Position numbers and translations under genes: made by a program
Shown: positions 41,875-50,294 of the stretch, in pieces
How positions within the stretch are numbered: position 1 is the stretch's first letter
Layout of the letters: each line of letters starts with the position of its first letter
NCBI GenBank assembly: GCA_937860055.1
Contig: CALMBO010000012.1
Location: forward strand, 1 to 64,000
Direction of reading: 5' to 3'
Length of the DNA: 64,000 bases
From: an uncultured Verrucomicrobiota bacterium
Lineage (GTDB): Bacteria > Verrucomicrobiota > Kiritimatiellia > CAIQIC01 > Lenti-01
The notes under the pieces: generated by a model
What the model saw: the letters and a program-made list of their open reading frames with translations, nothing else
What the model was told of the DNA's origin: nothing
The model's database searches: none

Positions 41875-43629
41875 TCAAGGCGCGGCCGGAGCCTCGGGAG
41901 TGACCGGTGCTTCCACGACAGGGGCCGGAGCCTCTGGGGCGGCGATCGGGGCCACGGGGGCTTCCGGCGCGACAGGAGCTTCTGCGGGCACGGCCGCGGG
42001 CGCCGCCGCTTCCGGCGCGGGCGCGGAAACGGCCGGAACTTCTGCCACGGCGGGGGCCGGGACAGCTACGGATGCCTCGGGCGCAATCGGAGCGGGAGCC
42101 GGGGCGGCCACGGGCGCGGCCGGCGCCGCGGTCACGGGATCGGTGGTGACTTCGCCCATGGCGATGGTGGGGCGGCGGTCGGTGATCCGGACATTGACGG
42201 CCTGGCCGGGGGTGGTGGCGCCCTTCACGAAGATGACGAAGCCGTCGATCTTGGCGACGCCCTCGGTGGCGGGATTCTTCGTGGAGGGTTCCACGATGGT
42301 GGTGGCGATCACGGCGCCGGGAACGACGTGGGGCGCGGAATCGCCGGGGCCGGGAACGTAGGGGGGCCGGGGCGCACGGGGACGGGCGGCCACGGGTGTG
42401 GGCAGCGGATCGGTGCCGGCGGGCTTGCCGGTGGGTTCGGCGAAGGCCATGCGCTCGCGACGGGCGGTGATGCGGATATTGACGCGCTCGCCGAGGTTGG
42501 TGGCTCCCTCCACGAAGACCACGAGGCCGTTGACCCGGGCGACGCCTTCGGCCGCCGGGTTCTTCTCGGAGGCTTCGGAGATGATCACATCCATTTCGGC
42601 GCCGGCGATGACGTGGCCGGCGGGGTCGTTCGGAAGGGGCGAGAAGGCGCGGCGGAGGACCTCGCCCGTCGTACCGCTGGAGGCGAGGGGGCCGGTTCCG
42701 GCGGGCTTGCCGCTCGGCATGGCGATGGCCATGCGCTCGCGGCGCTCGGTGATGCGGATGTTGACGCGCTCGCCGATGGTGGTGACGCCGTTCACGAAGA
42801 CCACGAGGCCGCCGATCCGGGCGACGCCTTCGGTGGCCGGGTTCTTTTCGGAGGCTTCGGAGATGATCACATCCATTTCGGCGCCGACCACGACGGGATC
42901 GCCGGGGCGGGGCTGGAACACGCGGCGCACGGGCTCGACGGAAACCGGCAGCGGATCGGTGCCGGCGGGCTTGCCCGTGGGCTCGGCGAAGGCCATGCGC
43001 TCGCGGCGCTCGGTGATGCGGACATTGACGCGTTCGCCGATGGCGGGCACGCCGTTCACGAACACAACGAGGCCGTTGACCTTGGCCACGCCCTCGGTCT
43101 CGGGATTCTTGGAGGAGGCTTCGGAAATGATGACGTCCATCTCGGCGCCGGGGACGACATTGGCGGCGCTGTCGTCCGGAGCCGGCACGAAGGCGGCGCG
43201 GGGCGCCTTGGGCGGCAGGGCCACTTCGGAGAGGACCTTGACGAGGATGGCGTCGGCGACGCGCTCGCGCACGCGGGTGACGTCGACGATGGCGGTCTGA
43301 CCGCGTCGGGCCTCGGGGATGAAGGTGACCATGCGGCCGATCTTGGCGATGCCGGAGGAGCGGTCGTCGCTTTCATCGTCCACGAAGACCTTGTAGCGGT
43401 AGCCCATCTGGGGGAGGATGGCTTCGCCGCCGGTGGCATCGATGATGACGCCGGTGTTGATGGCGGGGATGCCGGCCTGGTCCTCGCCGACGACCACGGT
43501 GACGGCGGCTTTCTCCTTGGACCGGGTGGCAAAGATGGCGGCGACCATGAGGGCGATGCCGAGGAGGGGCAGGAGGATCAGCGCGAGGGTGCGCAGGGTG
43601 TTGGAGGACTGGGGCGCGGGATTGCTCAT
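41875..43629 (-). CDS. Membrane-anchored protein with five TRAM-like domains
   Basis: The 584-residue protein starts at ATG 43629 behind AAGGAG. Residues 13-34 are a membrane helix. Five TRAM-like units follow at about 76-130 (diverged), 161-215, 249-304, 343-397 and 438-492. Units 2-4 are nearly identical (GAEMDVIISEAS.KNP..EGVA, GLVVFVNG...GERVN.RIT.RRERMA), with a period of 88-94 residues. TRAM is an OB-like RNA-binding fold usually found once, on MiaB or TrmA-type enzymes. Here there is no enzyme domain. An Ala/Pro/Glu tail ends the chain. By sequence the repeats could lie in the cytoplasm (N-out) or outside; the start has few positive charges before the helix, so orientation is open. Confidence 0.8.
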   Translation of the reverse strand: MSNPAPQSSNTLRTLALILLPLLGIALMVAAIFATRSKEKAAVTVVVGEDQAGIPAINTGVIIDATGGEAILPQMGYRYKVFVDDESDDRSSGIAKIGRMVTFIPEARRGQTAIVDVTRVRERVADAILVKVLSEVALPPKAPRAAFVPAPDDSAANVVPGAEMDVIISEASSKNPETEGVAKVNGLVVFVNGVPAIGERVNVRITERRERMAFAEPTGKPAGTDPLPVSVEPVRRVFQPRPGDPVVVGAEMDVIISEASEKNPATEGVARIGGLVVFVNGVTTIGERVNIRITERRERMAIAMPSGKPAGTGPLASSGTTGEVLRRAFSPLPNDPAGHVIAGAEMDVIISEASEKNPAAEGVARVNGLVVFVEGATNLGERVNIRITARRERMAFAEPTGKPAGTDPLPTPVAARPRAPRPPYVPGPGDSAPHVVPGAVIATTIVEPSTKNPATEGVAKIDGFVIFVKGATTPGQAVNVRITDRRPTIAMGEVTTDPVTAAPAAPVAAPAPAPIAPEASVAVPAPAVAEVPAVSAPAPEAAAPAAVPAEAPVAPEAPVAPIAAPEAPAPVVEAPVTPEAPAAP

Positions 43630-43663
43630 GGGACGGCTCCTTGTTGTTATGTATAACCGGAGG

Positions 43664-43692
43664 AGGATAGGGGTCCGGCGGGGGTTCGGCAA
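43664..43692 (-). promoter_or_regulatory. Promoter of the TRAM-NERD-NERD-PHP operon
   Basis: On the minus strand TTGCCG (43692-43687) and TATCCT (43669-43664) are spaced by 17 bases, 34 bases upstream of the start at 43629. A second -10-like TATACA lies about 8 bases further downstream. Confidence 0.5.
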
Positions 43693-43729
43693 GGAAAAGA
43701 ACGCGCCGGGAAAAGTCCGAAGAGCGGGG

Positions 43730-43758
43730 TTGAGAAGCCGGCGGATGTGGTGTATGAG
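43730..43758 (+). promoter_or_regulatory. Promoter of the hydG-like gene
   Basis: TTGAGA (43730-43735) and TATGAG (43753-43758) are spaced by 17 bases, 38 bases upstream of the start at 43797. It is divergent from, but does not overlap, the TRAM operon promoter. Confidence 0.5.
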
Positions 43759-43796
43759 TATCCTGTTTTTCGGGAAGCGTTTTACCCTTCGAAGGA

Positions 43797-45347
43797 ATGC
43801 GTATTTTCGGAGACCGCCCCTGGGATGAGGGGCTGGAAGGACAGGTCGGGCATATGCTGGCGGAAGAGAAGAAAAACTGGGCGCGGGATCGCATCGTGCC
43901 GGCGGAGATCGAACGGTATCTCCGCGCGGACGGGTCGGACTATGTGGACGACGCGGAGATTTTCCGCCTGTTGGAAGAGTCCGGCGAGCCGGAGGCGGCG
44001 CAGGTGCGCGACATCCTGGCGAAGGCGCTGGCGGTGCAGACGCTCACGCAGGAGGAGCTGGCGGCGCTGATGCGCGTGGGCGATCCGGGGCTGCGGGAGG
44101 AGATGCGCGCGGCGGCGGGGGCGATCAAGCGGAAGGTGTATGACAACCGCATCGTGACCTTCGCGCCGCTCTACCTGAGCAGCAAGTGCGTGAACAACTG
44201 CGTCTATTGCGGCCTGCGCAGCTCGAACCCGGCCGTGGAGCGGCGCGTGCTTTCGATGGACGAGGTGCGGGCCGAGACCGAGGCGCTGGCGGGCCGGCTG
44301 GGGCACAAGCGCCTGATCGTGGTCTACGGGGAGCATCCGGAATCGGGCGTGGATTACATCGCGGAAAGCATCCGGACGGTGTATTCGGTGAAGGTGCAGG
44401 CGCGCAAGGGCGTCGGCCAGATCCGCCGCGTGAACGTGAACGCGGCGCCGATGCGCGTGGACGAGCTGAAGATCCTGCACGGATGCGGGCTGGGCACCTT
44501 CCAGGTGTTCCAGGAGACCTACGACCGGCGGGCCTACGCGCAGCTGCATCCGGCGGGGACGATCAAGGGCGATTTCCGCTGGCGGCTCTATGCGATGCAC
44601 CGCGCGCAGGAGGCGGGCATCGACGACAACGGCATCGGCGTGCTCTACGGGCTGTCCGACTGGCGCTTCGAGCTGCTGGCGCAGCAGGCGCACGCGATCG
44701 AGATGGAGCGGTTCTGCGGGATCGGCCCGCACACGCTCTCTTTTCCGCGCCTCGAGCCGGCGGTGAACACGCCGTTCGTGGAGAACCCGGAGTGGCGGGT
44801 GGGCGACGACGACTTCGAGCGGATCGTGGTGCTGGCGCGGCTGGCGGTCCCGTATGCCGGCCTGATCCTCACCGCGCGCGAGTCGCCGGAGATGCGGCGG
44901 CGGCTGCTGCCGCTGGGCGTGACGCAAATGGACGCCGCCTCGAACGTGGGCGTGGGCGCCTACGCCGACGGACAGGAGAAGCAGAAGGGCGAGCGCCAGC
45001 AGTTCCTCCTGGGCGATCCGCGCGGCCTCGACGAGGTCGTGCGCGAATGGGCGGGCATGGGCTGCATCACGAGCTTCTGCACGGCGGGCTACCGCTGCGG
45101 GCGGACGGGCAAGTGCATCATGGACCTGCTGCGCAGCGGCGCGGAGGGCAAGTTCTGCAAGCTGAACGCCGTGCTGACATTCAAGGAATGGATCGACGAC
45201 TTCGCCACGCCCGGGACGCAGGCGGTGGGCGAGGCGCTGCTGCAGAAGGAGCTCGACGAGGTGCGCCGCACCCAGCCGAAGGCCTGGCCGGCGTTCTGGG
45301 CGAACTACCAGCGCACGGCCGCCGGCGAACGCGACCTCTACTTCTAG
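43797..45347 (+). CDS. hydG: HydG-like radical SAM enzyme with altered auxiliary-cluster motif
   Basis: HydG cleaves tyrosine to p-cresol, CO and cyanide for the [FeFe]-hydrogenase cofactor. The 516-residue protein has the radical SAM motif CVNNCVYC (Cys131, Cys135, Cys138) and HydG-type lines (LYLSSKCVNNCVYCGLRSSN, QVFQETYDRRAYAQLHP, GIGPHTLSFPR). The C-terminal auxiliary cluster motif of HydG is CX2CX22C. Here Cys428 and Cys454 are at the right spacing, but position 431 is Gly (CTAGYRCGRTG); nearby extra Cys434 and Cys440 might substitute. No hydE, hydF or hydrogenase gene is in the window. It could be a diverged 2-iminoacetate synthase. Confidence 0.88.
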   Translation: MRIFGDRPWDEGLEGQVGHMLAEEKKNWARDRIVPAEIERYLRADGSDYVDDAEIFRLLEESGEPEAAQVRDILAKALAVQTLTQEELAALMRVGDPGLREEMRAAAGAIKRKVYDNRIVTFAPLYLSSKCVNNCVYCGLRSSNPAVERRVLSMDEVRAETEALAGRLGHKRLIVVYGEHPESGVDYIAESIRTVYSVKVQARKGVGQIRRVNVNAAPMRVDELKILHGCGLGTFQVFQETYDRRAYAQLHPAGTIKGDFRWRLYAMHRAQEAGIDDNGIGVLYGLSDWRFELLAQQAHAIEMERFCGIGPHTLSFPRLEPAVNTPFVENPEWRVGDDDFERIVVLARLAVPYAGLILTARESPEMRRRLLPLGVTQMDAASNVGVGAYADGQEKQKGERQQFLLGDPRGLDEVVREWAGMGCITSFCTAGYRCGRTGKCIMDLLRSGAEGKFCKLNAVLTFKEWIDDFATPGTQAVGEALLQKELDEVRRTQPKAWPAFWANYQRTAAGERDLYF

Positions 45348-45403
45348 GATGGACATGCCCGGCCGCGCGGTGGCAGGATGATTTCCCTTGTGAGGAACAG
45401 ACC

Positions 45404-46366
45404 GTGACCATTCGATTGTCTCCCAACCACCGGCTGAAGCCGCTGTTCGACCAGCACCACGTGGCGTGGCTGAGCGAAGAGGCGGCCGAGCACCAGGACA
45501 TCCGCCCGCTCCGCATCGGCATCCTGAACATCATGCCGCATGCGGAGGACTACGAGTTCAACCTGCTGGCGCCGATGGGGCGGAGCATCCTGCAGATCAT
45601 CCCCGTCTGGATCCGCCTGAAGACGCACGACTACAAGAGCTCCGACCACGCGCACCTGGACAAGCACTACATCCCGTACGACTGGGCGCAGTCGGTGGCG
45701 GCGCTGGACGGGCTGATCGTGACGGGGGCGCCGGTGGAGGAGCTGCCGTGGGAGACGGTGACGTACTGGAAGGAGCTGTGCGGGATCATCGATGCGGCGA
45801 AGGCGAGCGGAACGTGCATCCTGGGCATCTGCTGGGGGGGGCTGGCGCTGGCGAAGTACCTGGGCATCGAGAAGAAGATGTATCCGCAGAAGGTGTTCGG
45901 GGTCTATCCGACGCGCAACCTTGTTCCCGGCCATCCCATCACCGGCGGCCTCGACGACGTGTTCTGGTGCCCGCAGAGCCGGCATTCGGGCATCGACGAC
46001 GCGGCGCTGGAGGCGGCGGAGAAGGCGGGGAAGGTCCGGCTGCTCGCCCACGCGGAGAAGGGCGGCTACACGATCTTCGAAACGCCCGACCACCAGATCA
46101 TCATGCATCTGGGGCACCAGGAATACAATTCGTCCCGCCTGCTGGGCGAGGCGCGGCGCGACCGCCTGAAGAAGCGGCCCGACGTCGGGCCGCTGGAGAA
46201 CCTCGACGAGAAGAATCCCGTCAACAACTGGCGCGCCAACCGCAATGAATTCTTCAATTCATGGATCAAGTACGTCTACCTGACCACGCCCTTCGTGAAG
46301 GGGACGCCGGCGGCCGCCCTGTCCAACGAGATCGTGGTGGATGACGAGCCCGGCGGCGCGAAATGA
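45404..46366 (+). CDS. metA: Homoserine O-acyltransferase (MetA family)
   Basis: GTG 45404 follows TGAGGAACAGACC and gives a 320-residue protein close to MetA length. It is a class I glutamine-amidotransferase-like fold that activates homoserine for methionine synthesis. Catalytic Cys143 lies in LGICWGGLALAKY and the His238/Glu240 pair in HLGHQEY. The family lines RIGILNIMP, DGLIVTGAPVE and PQSRHSGI are present. The segment after the catalytic Cys (GGLALAKYLG) differs from enteric MetA. Whether acetyl- or succinyl-CoA is used cannot be read safely. It may share a transcript with the hydG-like gene (56-base gap) and is coupled to gpsA by a 4-base overlap. Confidence 0.9.
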   Translation: MTIRLSPNHRLKPLFDQHHVAWLSEEAAEHQDIRPLRIGILNIMPHAEDYEFNLLAPMGRSILQIIPVWIRLKTHDYKSSDHAHLDKHYIPYDWAQSVAALDGLIVTGAPVEELPWETVTYWKELCGIIDAAKASGTCILGICWGGLALAKYLGIEKKMYPQKVFGVYPTRNLVPGHPITGGLDDVFWCPQSRHSGIDDAALEAAEKAGKVRLLAHAEKGGYTIFETPDHQIIMHLGHQEYNSSRLLGEARRDRLKKRPDVGPLENLDEKNPVNNWRANRNEFFNSWIKYVYLTTPFVKGTPAAALSNEIVVDDEPGGAK

Positions 46367-47361
46367 GGGTGGCGGTCATCGGCGACGGGGGCTGGGGGAC
46401 GGCGCTGGCGCTGACGCTGGCCCGCAACGGCCATTCCCCGCGCGTCTGGGGGCCGTCGGCGGAATATGTCCGCGAGGTCCGGCAGGCGGGCCTGAACCGC
46501 AAATTCCTGCCCGGCGTCGCGCTTCCGGAATCCATCGAATGGACCGCCGAGCCGGCCGAGGCGCTTTCCGGCGCGGAAGCCGTCGTGATGGTGGTTCCGT
46601 CGAAATACGTGCGCGCCACGCTTGAGCGGTTCGCCGCCGCCTACCGTTCCGCCGGTTCCCCCCCGGTGGTCAGCGCCACGAAGGGGTTCGACGAATCCAC
46701 GCAGGAGCGCATGACCGAGATCCTCTCCGAAATCTGGCGCGTGGAGGCCCCGGCGGCGCTTTCGGGGCCGAGCATCGCGCCCGAGACCGCGCGCGGCGTG
46801 CCCACGGCCGTGACGGTCGCCTGCGCCGACGAGGGCGTGGCGCGCCGCTTCCAGGAGCTCTTTTCGGGCGACACTTTCCGCGTCTACACGAGCGACGACG
46901 TGCGCGGCGTCGAGCTGGGGGGCGCGCTGAAAAACGTGGTCGCCCTCGCCGCCGGCGTCTGCGACGGGCTGGGCTTCGGGCACAACGCCAAGGCGGCGCT
47001 CATCACGCGGGGCCTCGCGGAGATGACGCGCCTGGGCACGGCCCTCGGCGCGCATCCGCAGACCTTCTACGGCCTGAGCGGGATCGGCGACCTGATGGTC
47101 ACCTGCATGAGCCCGCAGAGCCGCAACCGCACGGTGGGGGAGCGCCTTGGGCGGGGCGAGAGCCTGGAGCAGATCCTTTCCGGCATGGAGCAGGTGGCCG
47201 AGGGCGTGTGGACCTGCGGCACCGCGCTGGCGCTGGCGCGCGAGGCCGGCGTGGCCGTCCCCGTGATGGAACAGGTGGACGCCGTCCTCCACCGGGGCAA
47301 GAAACCGAAGGATGCCGTGGTCGAGCTGATGCGCCGCGACCCGCGCTTCGAACGCGACTAG
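46363..47361 (+). CDS. gpsA: Glycerol-3-phosphate dehydrogenase [NAD(P)+]
   Basis: Reduces dihydroxyacetone phosphate to sn-glycerol 3-phosphate for phospholipid synthesis. The 332-residue protein begins with the Rossmann motif VAVIGDGGWGTALALTLARN. It shows PSKYVRATLERF, the SGPSIAPETARGVPTAVTV line, the catalytic Lys in GGALKNVVALAAG and the GLSGIGDLMVTC / SRNRTVGERLGRG signatures. Length is normal. The NarL-type regulator gene follows after 8 bases. Confidence 0.96.
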   Translation: MRVAVIGDGGWGTALALTLARNGHSPRVWGPSAEYVREVRQAGLNRKFLPGVALPESIEWTAEPAEALSGAEAVVMVVPSKYVRATLERFAAAYRSAGSPPVVSATKGFDESTQERMTEILSEIWRVEAPAALSGPSIAPETARGVPTAVTVACADEGVARRFQELFSGDTFRVYTSDDVRGVELGGALKNVVALAAGVCDGLGFGHNAKAALITRGLAEMTRLGTALGAHPQTFYGLSGIGDLMVTCMSPQSRNRTVGERLGRGESLEQILSGMEQVAEGVWTCGTALALAREAGVAVPVMEQVDAVLHRGKKPKDAVVELMRRDPRFERD

Positions 47362-47369
47362 GGATTCCA

Positions 47370-48047
47370 ATGGCCGCCGCCGCCACAACCTCGCTTCTGC
47401 TGGTGGACGACCATGCCATCGTGCGCCAGGGCCTGGCGGCGCTGCTGGCGCGCGAGGGGGATTTCGCCGTGGTCGGCGAGGCGGGGACCTATGAAGACGG
47501 GATGGCGGCCCTTTCCGCGCTGGCTCCCGACGGGGTGGTGCTGGACCTGTCGCTGCGCGACCGCAGCGGGCTCGACTGGATCCGCGAGGCGCGCGCGAAG
47601 GGCTACGCCGGGAAAATCCTCGTGCTTTCGATGCACGACGAAGGCCTCTACGCCGAAAAGGCCCTGCGCGCCGGCGCGCAGGGCTACGTCATGAAGGACC
47701 AGGCCGAGGACACGCTTGTCGCCGCGCTGCGCGCCGTGCGGTCCGGCCAGACGTACCTGAGCCCCGCCGCCGCGGCGCTGCTGGCCGGGCATTCCGCCGC
47801 CGCCGAAAAGGAGGCGGACGGGTTCGGGGGCCTCACGGCGCGCGAAAGCGAAATCCTCTACGCCATCGGCGGCGGCCTCACCACGCGCGAGATCGCCGAG
47901 AAGTTCGGCCTGAGCGGGCGCACGGTCGACGTGCACCGGGTCAACATCAAGCGCAAGCTGGGCTGCGGTTCCCTCGCCGAAGTGCTCGTGAAGGCGACGG
48001 AATTCAAGCGCGCGCAGGACGCGGCGCTCCAGCCTCCCGCGCCCTAG
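47370..48047 (+). CDS. NarL/FixJ-family response regulator
   Basis: A 225-residue two-component regulator. The receiver (5-125) has the acidic pair Asp13-Asp14, phospho-acceptor Asp59 (VVLDLSLRD), a switch Ser (VLSMHD) and Lys109 (YVMKDQ). A linker leads to a LuxR-type helix-turn-helix at about 155-215 (LTARESEILYAIGGGLTTRE, IAEKFGLSGRTVDVHRVNI, KRKLG). ATG 47370 is chosen because an earlier in-frame Met lies deep in gpsA. There is no histidine kinase in the window, so the signal is unknown. It ends shortly before the palindrome cluster at 48.1 kb. Confidence 0.93.
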   Translation: MAAAATTSLLLVDDHAIVRQGLAALLAREGDFAVVGEAGTYEDGMAALSALAPDGVVLDLSLRDRSGLDWIREARAKGYAGKILVLSMHDEGLYAEKALRAGAQGYVMKDQAEDTLVAALRAVRSGQTYLSPAAAALLAGHSAAAEKEADGFGGLTARESEILYAIGGGLTTREIAEKFGLSGRTVDVHRVNIKRKLGCGSLAEVLVKATEFKRAQDAALQPPAP

Positions 48048-48091
48048 GCGCATTTCCTTCGTTTTCCGGTGCGGGAAGGCGCCGCCTGCCG

Positions 48092-48175
48092 GGTTTTCCA
48101 TGCGTGAAAAAACGGGGCAAAGTTTTTCCATTCCATGGAAAAACCGCGGAAAGTTTGTCCATTGCGTGGAAAAAC
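48092..48175. repeat. Cluster of 23-bp palindromes, locus 2
   Basis: Copy b is GTTTTTCCAT-TCC-ATGGAAAAAC (48122-48144, perfect). Copy c is GTTTGTCCAT-TGC-GTGGAAAAAC (48153-48175, two mismatches between arms). A decayed copy a lies at 48092-48113. The cluster lies between the convergent regulator and GH13 genes. The period between b and c is 31 bases. Confidence 0.7.
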
Positions 48176-48212
48176 CGGCGAGTCCCGAGGCCCCGCATCG
48201 GCGGGAGGGGGT

Positions 48213-50126
48213 TCAGATGGCGTAGGCGACGACCTGGGCGGGGGCGAGGACGGCGGGGAGGGGCTGGCCCGTGATCAGGTCGGTGGTTGCCGCGGAATGG
48301 GGCAGGGTCAGCGGCTGCGGCTGGTGCATGTCGCTGTTGCCGAGGATGGCGAAGCCTTCCTTCGATCCGGGTTTCTGCCGGACGTAGCCGGTGATGGCGC
48401 GGTTCGAGGTTTCCAGCGGGATGATGGTGCCGGGGGAGGGATCGCTGAAGAGCTCCGCATGCCTGGCGCGGAGGGCATGCACGCGGCGCAGGCCGTCGAC
48501 GAGCGTTTGCCCGCGGGTCCAGTCCATGGCGGCGGCGCTGAAGAGAGGCAGGACGGAGGCCGGCAGCTTCGCGACTTCCTCGTTGGTGAAGTCGAAGCCG
48601 GTGTTGACGGGGACGGGCTCGGCGAGCTCGATGCCGTTGTGGAGGTAGGGGACGCCGGGGAGGAAGGCGCCGAGGGACTGCGCGTAGAGGGCGTAGGCGG
48701 GGCCGCCGGCCCAGTGCACGGCGCGGGGGGTGTTGTGGTTCTCGGCCATGGCCATGAAGGGGACGGGGAGTCCCGCGCCGTGGATCCAGCGGAGCCAGCC
48801 GCGGAAGTTCTCCGTGTTGCGGACGGTCTGCATGAAGGGGCCGACGCAGACGTTGTAGCCTTCCTCGCGGGCGTGGGGCGTCAGGTTGAATTCCTCGGCC
48901 CAGAGCGCGAAGTCGGGATCGACCTGGCGGGCGCGGGAGACCAGCTGCCGCTTGAGGTCCGCGGGAAGGGCGTGGCCCATGTCGATCATCACGCCGTCGA
49001 CGCCGAAATGCGTTTGGTAATGGGGGATGACCTCGGTGATCTTGTTCCACAGCGGGCGCACGATGTGCTCGGGGCGCGCAAGCTGGGAGGAATACATGCG
49101 GACGGTGTTGTAGGCGATGTAATTGAAGTCGGGATGGTCGTAGAGGCGCAGGTAGGTGACGTCGGTCCACGGCGGCTGCTCGGAGTCCGGGCCCCAGTCG
49201 CAGAAGGCGCCGGGGATGCGGACGGAAACGGGCTGTCCGTTGCGGGGGTCGGGGGCGGTGCCGCGCCAGCATCCGTTTTCCATGCGGATGGTTTCGGGGC
49301 GGGGCGGGACGGTGAACATGTCGGTGTAGACCTGGTGGGGGGGCAGCAGTTCATGGAAGCGGCCGTTGCCGACGGCGTCGTAGATGAAGCGCAGTTCCTC
49401 GGGTGTGAAAATCGGCGCGCCGTAGGTATCTTCGGATTTTTCGCCGGGCTTGCGGTCGGGGACGTCGGCGCGGATCCAGTAGAACCACTCGGGGTGGTCC
49501 TTGGCCCAGGCGGCGTCCTTGGCGGCGGTGCGGAAGACGAATTCGACGACGATGCGGATGCCGAGATGGTGGGCGGCTTCGACGAAGGCGGCGAACTCGG
49601 TTTCGACATCGAGGCCGAGGGCCGGTTCGGCGAGGTGCTCGTCGAGGGCGTAGGGATCGCGGATGGCGAAGGCGCTGCCCATGTCGCCCTTGTTGCCGTC
49701 CTGCCCGATGGAGGTGATGGGCAGCAGGTGGATGGTGTTGCATCCGAGGGAGCGGATGAACGGGAGCGTCGTGATCGCTTTGAGGAAGGTGCCGGTTTCG
49801 CGCCAGCCGGAGGCGAGGGGTTCGCAGGAGATCCGGCCATCGCCATCATGGTCGAAGGCGGCGCCGTAGCGGACGAGGAGGTTGTAGGCGATGGAGTTCC
49901 GGCCCCAGTCGCCGGGGGTGTTGCCATCGGTGACGCGTTCCTGCGGGGGCGTGGCGAGGATGCCGCGGAGGCTGTCGCGGAAAAACTGCTCGGGCACGAT
50001 GGATTGGGCGGCGGCGGGGCCGAAGGGCTGGATCCAAAGCCCGGGGATGCGGTGGGCCTTCGAGGGGGAGCGCGAAAGGCGCTCTTCGAGGCGGGCGATG
50101 ACTTGTTTCAGGGCGTTTGAATTCAT
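48213..50126 (-). CDS. GH13 (alpha-amylase superfamily) protein with degenerate catalytic regions
   Basis: The 637-residue protein has a GH13 barrel: SIAYNLLVRYGAAFDHDGDG, then NTIHLLPITSIGQDGNKGD, FGVDGVMIDMGHALP and DFALWAEEFN. The likely nucleophile Asp382 and acid Glu411 are kept. Region IV, normally NHD, is NHN (Asn465), removing the transition-state Asp. Region I lacks the usual Asp and NH (VEFVFRTAAKD), and the Arg two before the nucleophile is Met. A DHDGDGRIS segment (93-101) resembles an EF-hand calcium loop. It may act on a modified or phosphorylated glucan, or be a non-catalytic glucan binder. It is cytoplasmic (no signal peptide). Confidence 0.85.
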   Translation of the reverse strand: MNSNALKQVIARLEERLSRSPSKAHRIPGLWIQPFGPAAAQSIVPEQFFRDSLRGILATPPQERVTDGNTPGDWGRNSIAYNLLVRYGAAFDHDGDGRISCEPLASGWRETGTFLKAITTLPFIRSLGCNTIHLLPITSIGQDGNKGDMGSAFAIRDPYALDEHLAEPALGLDVETEFAAFVEAAHHLGIRIVVEFVFRTAAKDAAWAKDHPEWFYWIRADVPDRKPGEKSEDTYGAPIFTPEELRFIYDAVGNGRFHELLPPHQVYTDMFTVPPRPETIRMENGCWRGTAPDPRNGQPVSVRIPGAFCDWGPDSEQPPWTDVTYLRLYDHPDFNYIAYNTVRMYSSQLARPEHIVRPLWNKITEVIPHYQTHFGVDGVMIDMGHALPADLKRQLVSRARQVDPDFALWAEEFNLTPHAREEGYNVCVGPFMQTVRNTENFRGWLRWIHGAGLPVPFMAMAENHNTPRAVHWAGGPAYALYAQSLGAFLPGVPYLHNGIELAEPVPVNTGFDFTNEEVAKLPASVLPLFSAAAMDWTRGQTLVDGLRRVHALRARHAELFSDPSPGTIIPLETSNRAITGYVRQKPGSKEGFAILGNSDMHQPQPLTLPHSAATTDLITGQPLPAVLAPAQVVAYAI

Positions 50127-50149
50127 GCAGACTCCATCCGAAGGGGGAC

Positions 50150-50177
50150 AATATAGGGGAACAATGGCGGGAATGAA
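50150..50177 (-). promoter_or_regulatory. Possible promoter of the GH13 gene
   Basis: On the minus strand TTCATT (50177-50172) and TATATT (50155-50150) are spaced by 16 bases, 23 bases upstream of the ATG at 50126, with GGATGGAG as ribosome-binding site. Confidence 0.4.
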
Positions 50178-50294
50178 ACAGAAAAACGCTTTACTTGAAG
50201 GATTTTTCTCTTTTCAAACGGAGGGACCGGGGCCATTCTCCCGTACAAACCGCCCATTTCCGAGATGAAATCGACCCGAAAAACGAGAGCATCC

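Noticed and set aside
42164-43190. Assembly artefact from tandem repeats in the TRAM gene
   Set aside because: The units differ at many positions and have unequal spacing (about 88-94 codons), so they look like diverged domains, not a collapsed or duplicated assembly.
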